From: Chlorocebus sabaeus
Taxonomy: Eukaryota; Chordata; Mammalia; Primates; Cercopithecidae
Assembly (NCBI RefSeq): GCF_047675955.1
Contig: NC_132912.1
Location: 75,540,382-75,604,381, forward strand
Direction: 5' to 3'
DNA: 64,000 nt
Both the position numbers and the translations under genes were made by a program. This document shows positions 59,083 to 64,000 of this stretch, piece by piece. The stretch's first letter is position 1, and each line of letters starts with the position of its first letter. Below the pieces are notes generated by a model. That model was not told the DNA's origin. It did not search any database and was given only the letters and a program-made list of their open reading frames with translations.

Positions 59083-60158
59083 CGTTGCTACCACTCACTC
59101 TTTGGGTCCATGCCATCTTTAGGAGCTGTAACACTCATCACAAAGGTCCGCAGCTTCATTCTTGAAGTCAGCCAGACCACAAACCCACTGGAAGGAACCA
59201 ACTCCAGACGTATCATGGTGAAAAGGAGTCTCTGATGAAGCTTTCCTTTGGATTTTTATGCTGAAACTTTGGCTAACCTTCTCAAAACACGTTCATAATA
59301 AGCAGATATTATCATTATTTGTCCCTCCAGAAAGTGAAATAGCAAAATGCCTTGTGTATATCAAAAACCTGTTGCCATGACCTTGACCCTTGACCAGTCT
59401 GCTTTTTCTTTCACCAGATCACTTCTACCTCTTGATAGTCATTGCTTTGATTGTGTTTTGTCTTCAGGATTATATTGGAAAACTCATGTTCCATCTATTT
59501 TACAATTCTTTGAAAAAAATGCTTCAAGATACTGATGTCAATTGTTTAACATTTTCATGAACTCTGCTCATGTCTGCAGCTGATCTTGGTGCAGTAGTTT
59601 TAGCCTCCTTCAAGTAGAAAATTAATCGACCTTCAATTTTTTAGTAAGAACTGTGTACAATGAACAAATGAAGATGTCTATGGTGCTGGTTATTGTTTGT
59701 ACTGTTAAAAGATCCTCTTCAATTAGGACATGAACAAAATTAACGTTTTTCTCAGAAATTGATGTGCATAGTCTGCCACTGCAGGCTTCATCTTTGATGT
59801 TGTCTTATCTTTTCTTAAAATGAGTATTTAAAATTAGCATTTGTAAGCTGCTGATTTATTTGGAGCATTGTCCCAAAAAACTTTCCATAAAGCATCAGCG
59901 ATTTTATCATTTTTGCACACAAGCTTCACAATAAATTTGATGTTTTTCTTGTTTAAATTTTAGCTGAATTTATGTTGCGCTAGTAGGAATTTATTTTGAA
60001 CTGATGTCTTATCTTTCCTAGTGCCTCAAACTAGATCTTGTTTGAATGTGTTATAATAAATTACTACAAGTTTATTTTAGTGCAAAAAAAAATAGAAATC
60101 CATGGATAGTTTTTGTATATTATGCATTTTTCATGAACTCTTTGAAGACTCTCTTGTA

Positions 60159-61529
60159 TATAAAAGATATGTAATGTATGTTTATATAATGTATCAAATT
60201 TATAATAAATAGACTATATATACTGTACCAGGAAAGATGCAAGAGAAGAATAGAATTATAAGGTATGTCATCTGAGAGAGTTATGGGACTCATTGATGTA
60301 AGCAACATGGAGTGACAGAGTGATCTAAGCAACATGGAGTGACAGAGTGAACAAAATTAAAATTGATTTTAGATTTCAGAATTAATAAAATAAAACTATA
60401 TTTACAATTGTATCAATTATAGGCAAAAAAATCCAAAACAAAAATCAAAAACAAAAATTTCACACTAATGACATCTTAGGAAAATGTGAAGTCAATACCT
60501 GATATTCCGGGTACTTGTGGGACAACTAAATATTCTAAAGAGAGTTGGAAGTTAAATCTAAAGAATACCTCAGTAAAAATAATAAATAAATAAGTTTAAG
60601 GTGATTTTACTCTCCTCTCACCTGGAAAGTATTGGAACCAAAGTGTTCTTTCTGTTTGTCTTGTGGTAGTTTATTAAGTGATAATTTCCCATATAAAAAT
60701 ACTAAAAAAAAAACAAAATAAATCAGAAATGTATTAGTTATGAACTGTTTATGTAGAATCAATGAGATCCCTAGAGTAATTTACTCACAATATAAGCAAT
60801 TGGATCTTGAGAGAAAAGTCCATGATTAGTATAGTTATGTTTGACCCAAAAAATCAATAATATATGATTCAAAATAAAAGTCCAATGAAATAACAAATGA
60901 GAACATAACATTTCTATCAATGTTAAAACAAGGTTTTTTATCTAAAATAAACATTTTTTTCTTAAGCTTCACATTTTGATTATTTCAGATATCATAGATA
61001 CTGTAGTGACAAGAGTTATTTTCTCAATTTACATAATGTATATATGACAGTACATTGGGACTGCTAACAATAGCAGGAGCATGTTAATTTATATTGATTA
61101 TTGTGATAAACTTAGGCTTTTACAGAGTAGAGTAGGACCTAGAACCATGACAGGATAATTAACACAAGTGGAATGCCAGTCACAGTGTTATCTGGTGGGG
61201 AGAATATACAAAGGAGTTCATGCCTTAGATCTAGCTCTGCCACAGTTAACTTCTTCATTATCTAAAAATGTGAAATAAGTGATGACTGATCTTGCCTCTA
61301 TTACTGTTTCAACACATGTGATTTAAACCAGGTTAATCAGTGTCTTCCAACTGCCTGCCCTTGTAGTTGGTAAAGCTTTATCACAGATATTGAAAAGGAG
61401 TAGCTTTCTCTTCTGAGATTGCTAAAGTATTAGGATGAAAGCCAGAGGAGTTGGGCCAAATATCTGGATGAGGCATACTGCCTAGGAAAATGGTGATACA
61501 CATCTAAGCAAAGTATTGACATGGAAAAA
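60159..61529. other. Unassigned AT-rich sequence
   Basis: No repeat family or gene was recognised, apart from a 27 bp tandem duplication at 60299-60352. Confidence 0.45.
60299..60352. repeat. 27 bp tandem duplication, two copies
   Basis: 'agcaacatggagtgacagag' plus 'tga' occurs at 60301-60323 and again, identical, at 60328-60350. Perfect identity over at least 23 bp suggests a recent local duplication. Confidence 0.9.
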
Positions 61530-61592
61530 TACACACACACACACAGCAGACAAAGAGAGACAGAGAGATAGACAGATAGACAGAGAGAGAGA
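61530..61592. repeat. (CA)n / (GACA)-(GATA)-(GA)n compound simple repeat
   Basis: An ACAC run (61531-61544) followed by purine-rich AGAGAGACAGAGAGATAGACAG-type units. Confidence 0.9.
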
Positions 61593-62198
61593 ACACATAA
61601 CACAAGTATAATTGCATTACTATTTTTATCTCCTCATTTTAATGTTATTCCTTCCAGCCTCATGAAGTCTGTTTTATTTACCATGGAATTCTCAGGACAT
61701 GTAAGTTGCTGACAGAGTACAGTCAATATATGTAGAAAACATAGATTAACTTAGCTTTGGTTCCCATGGAAGCAAAGCCTAAACAGAGATTTGAGAGTGT
61801 ACCAGGAAGGAAAAAGTAAGGAGGAAAAGACAGATAATAATGTGCATTATTGGGCTGGTTACCACTGTAGGTAACTGGAGCTTGATCCTGCTGGAGTGCT
61901 CTGGAAGCTTTATTGGAACATATAATTTAGTTATCTCTCTTGAATGTGAAATAAGCTAGAATATTTATTTATAGCCTCTTGTCACTCAGTAAAAGGGTGC
62001 TCACAAAGGTCATTTTCCCCCACTCCAATATTTTGGCAACATAGGCTCTGTGTCCAGAGAAAGTTCAATGTCACGCAATGTGCACTGATGTGGTAAGAGC
62101 AAAGGGTTCTCACTGACATCTGACACCATCTAATCCATGGAACAGTTAGTTGAATACATGGTTTCAGTCTTCTCAGGGTCAACCATAAAGTCCCTACT
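61593..62198. other. Unassigned sequence
   Basis: No repeat family or gene was recognised. Confidence 0.4.
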
Positions 62199-62639
62199 TG
62201 CTATAGTTTTAAAGTTTGATTCCTGCAAACCTTAGGTTGAAATTTGATCCCCAGTGTTGGAGACAGGACCTAATGGAAGGAGTTGGGTCATGGGACTGAA
62301 TATCTCATGAATAGAATGATGCCACCTCTGGCAGGGGTAGGGAAAGGTGAGTGAGCTCTCCCTTTATTCATTCCTGAAAGAATTGGATGTTAAAATGAGC
62401 CTAGCACCTCACCTGACCCCTTTGCTTCCTCTCTTGCCATGTGATCTTTGCACATGCTAGCTTCCCTTTGCTTTCTGCCATTAGTGGAATCAGTCTATGA
62501 CCCTTACCAGAAGCCAAACAGATGCCAGTAACATGTTTCTCAAACAGCTTGCAGAACTGCAAGCCAAATGAGCCTTTTTCGTTTATTCATTACCCAGTCT
62601 CAGGTATTCCTTTACAGTAACACAAAACAGACTAAGACA
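62199..62639 (+). mobile_element. MST-type LTR (ERVL-MaLR)
   Basis: It opens 'tgctatagttttaaagtttg' and runs through 'ccccagtgttggagacagg', 'ggtcatgggactgaatatc', 'ttgccatgtgatctttgcac' and 'ttacccagtctcaggtattc' to 'aacagactaagaca'. At 441 bp it is near full length. Possible 5 bp flanks CTACT and GGACT match at only three positions. Confidence 0.85.
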
Positions 62640-62644
62640 GGACT

Positions 62645-63020
62645 GTCTTACTTTTCTAGTGCTTCCGTAGAAAAGTACAGAAAACTAGGTGGCTTAAAAA
62701 TAGAAATTTTTATTGTCACAGTTTTAGAAGCTAGAGCTCCAAAATCAAGGAGTCAACAAGATTTGCTTTTTCCTGAGGATCATGAAGGAGAACCCGTTCC
62801 ATTACTGTCTCTTCTGGTAGCCTCAGATGTTTCTTGAGTTATAGACGGCATTCTTTCTGTGTCTTCACATCTTCTTCTATGCACACCTATCTCTGTGTCC
62901 AAATTTCCCTTTCTTATAAAGACACCAGTCATATTGAATTAGGACCCATCCTAATGATTTTGTCTTAACTTGATCATCTGTAGTCATATTACTAATAATC
63001 CATAGGAAGGTCCAGGCCCC
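62645..63020 (-). mobile_element. MLT1-like LTR, antisense
   Basis: 'aactaggtggcttaaaaatag', 'ttattgtcacagttttagaag', 'tctgtgtcttcacatcttc', 'ataaagacaccagtcatattg' and 'ggacccatcctaatgatttt' follow a reversed MLT1-type LTR. It abuts the MST LTR directly. Confidence 0.72.
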
Positions 63021-63365
63021 TCACATATCATTTCTCCTTTAAAAGTATGGTGTAGTACTATGACAAGTGTCTTGCTAAAATGCAGACAAATCATTCATAC
63101 TGTTTAATCCTGTCTATGAATTCCAATCATGTACTAAAGGAAATCAATGTAGTCTGAAATGAAGTCTTCATTGTGAGCTCTCCACTAGCTCTTCATCAAA
63201 GGATTAGCATCATTGACTTTAGAATTAAACAGATGTGTCTCATTTTCACAATTTCCTCCGATTTTCTTGAGATAGGTACCCACTCACGTAATATTTTTTT
63301 CTACTTTTGATACAGATCTGCATGAAATAAATATTTTACTGCCCTCTAAACTTTTTACTTAAAAA
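63021..63365. other. Unassigned sequence
   Basis: No family was recognised. Confidence 0.35.
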
Positions 63366-64000
63366 GACATGTAACATCAGTTAATGCAATATACCATATC
63401 AGTCAATGACAAAAGTCACATCACCTCAACAAACACAGAAAAAGCGCTTGAGAAATTATAACACCCATTCATGACTTAAAAAAAAAATACTCCACAAGCT
63501 GAGAATAGAAGAAAATTTTCTCAATATGATAAGGAACATATTCAAAACCCCCACATCTACCATCATATTTAGAGGGGAATATATTCCTCTTAAAATCAAG
63601 CATAAGACAAGGATGTCTTCTCTTACCACTTCTATTCAACATTGTTCTGGAGTTTCTAATTCAGATGAATAATCAAGAAAATAAAAGAAAAGCCATCTCA
63701 ATTTGAAACGAAGAAAGAAAATTATATTTGCAGATGATATAATTTTGTATATGGGTAATCATAAAGAATCTACAAAAAATTATTAGAGCTAATAAATGAT
63801 CTCTGCAAAGTTTCAGGATACATGCTTAATATATGAAAATCAATTGAGTTTTCATACTGTAGCTTTTTCAAACTGAAAGTTAAATTAAGAAAATAATTTT
63901 ATTTACAATAGCATCAAAAATTAAATAGGAATAATTTAACAAAAGGCATGCAAAACGTATACCCTAAAAACGGTACAACACTGTGGAAAAAAGTAAAGAG
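63366..64000 (+). mobile_element. Old L1M, ORF2 RT region, continues past the window
   Basis: 'gacaaaagtcacatcacctc', 'caaggatgtcttctcttacc', 'actattcaacattg'-type DNA near 63625 and FADD-region DNA ('gcagatgatataattttg', 63731 on) are in L1 ORF2 order. Frames are broken; the rest lies beyond 64000. Confidence 0.85.

Larger units (their letters stand above)
58640..59212 (+). mobile_element. Solo LTR, LTR12/HERV9-like (ERV1)
   Basis: A 573 bp LTR opening 'tgggaggtgaagcccactgg'. It contains repeated 'caccaatcag' boxes, 'ccagccagcagcagcaacc', 'gctgtggaagctttggtc', AATAAA (59077-59082) and 'actctttgggtccatgcc'. The flanks TCAT (58636-58639) and TCAT (59213-59216) are a perfect 4 bp target duplication, as expected for ERV1. 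The terminal CA has decayed to TA. There is no interior, so it is a solo LTR. The exact LTR12-group subfamily is uncertain. Confidence 0.85.
58288..60156 (-). mobile_element. Mariner-like element (MARNA-like), split by an LTR
   Basis: The left end ('gaagggacttcaaaaagttt', from 58289) and the reverse of the right end ('aagagagtcttcaaagagtt', ending 60156) are inverted repeats, each next to a TA (58286-58287; 60157-60158), the mariner target. The interior, read on the reverse strand, resembles a decayed transposase with many stops. Removing the LTR at 58640-59212 and one TCAT copy joins 'gcattgtcat' to 'ggtgaaaaggag', which restores the expected element. The name MARNA is from memory of its ends and is less certain than the class. 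Confidence 0.75.

Noticed and set aside
58813..59235. 140-codon open frame on +
   Set aside because: It falls almost entirely inside the solo LTR, which is noncoding.
1..64000. A hidden undescribed gene system, operon, or RNA system
   Set aside because: Nearly every structured segment is explained by known primate repeats. The remaining stretches show no sustained frames, splice-site series or RNA structure that I could support by reading alone.

Overview
The window is primate, almost certainly human, nuclear DNA. It is AT-rich and built from dimeric Alu elements (including AluY-type copies), L1PA-type L1 sequence, THE1/MST/MLT1 (MaLR) LTRs, MER1B, MER5A-like and Tigger-like DNA transposons, and worn MIR and L2 fragments. 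I find no intact protein-coding gene, no exon series, no tRNA or rRNA, and no CRISPR array. It reads as gene-desert or deep-intronic DNA. Every reading frame longer than about 100 codons lies in a repeat or is chance.

Layout. 1-2.5 kb: 3' part of an L1MA-type L1 whose tail took a second, 5'-inverted L1. 2.5-5.5 kb: unique DNA with MIR and L2 fragments, an Alu monomer and a THE1 LTR. 5.9-10.2 kb: two same-orientation LTR-like elements of one ERV family with an Alu between them; the second carries five tandem ~68 bp units. 10.2-15.6 kb: an L2-like fragment, a GATA microsatellite, a full-length THE1 LTR, a Tigger-like transposon split by a MaLR LTR, and two MLT1-like repeats. 17.4-24.6 kb: L1 3' end, a diverged 7SL (SRP RNA) pseudogene, an old + strand L1 interrupted by an MST LTR, then a - strand L1 carrying an Alu. 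24.7-31.1 kb: Alu fragment, unassigned LTR-like block, MIR/L2 relics and a MER1B with its 8 bp target duplication. 31.9-40.7 kb: a nearly full-span old L1M split by a 2.2 kb twin-primed L1PA insertion with a perfect 15 bp target duplication and most of the ORF2 reverse-transcriptase frame still open. 43.5-47.8 kb: a probable degenerate antisense ERV interior with MER5A and Alu insertions. 51.7-53.3 kb: a Tigger-like element split by an Alu. 55.6-58.2 kb: old L1 3' segments plus an AluY. 58.3-60.2 kb: a mariner-like element split by an LTR12-like solo LTR with a 4 bp target duplication. 62.2-63.0 kb: MST and MLT1-like LTRs. 63.4-64 kb: L1 ORF2 running off the end.

Nothing here works as a pathway or operon. 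The content is a layered record of insertions, and several nestings give a relative order of events. I found no convincing undescribed biological system. The items most worth a second look are the 7SL pseudogene, the two twin-primed L1s, the LTR tandem expansion, and two stretches of unassigned origin (43.5-47.4 kb and 55.06-55.42 kb). Family names come from recognising consensus motifs by eye, so subfamily labels and most borders are approximate.
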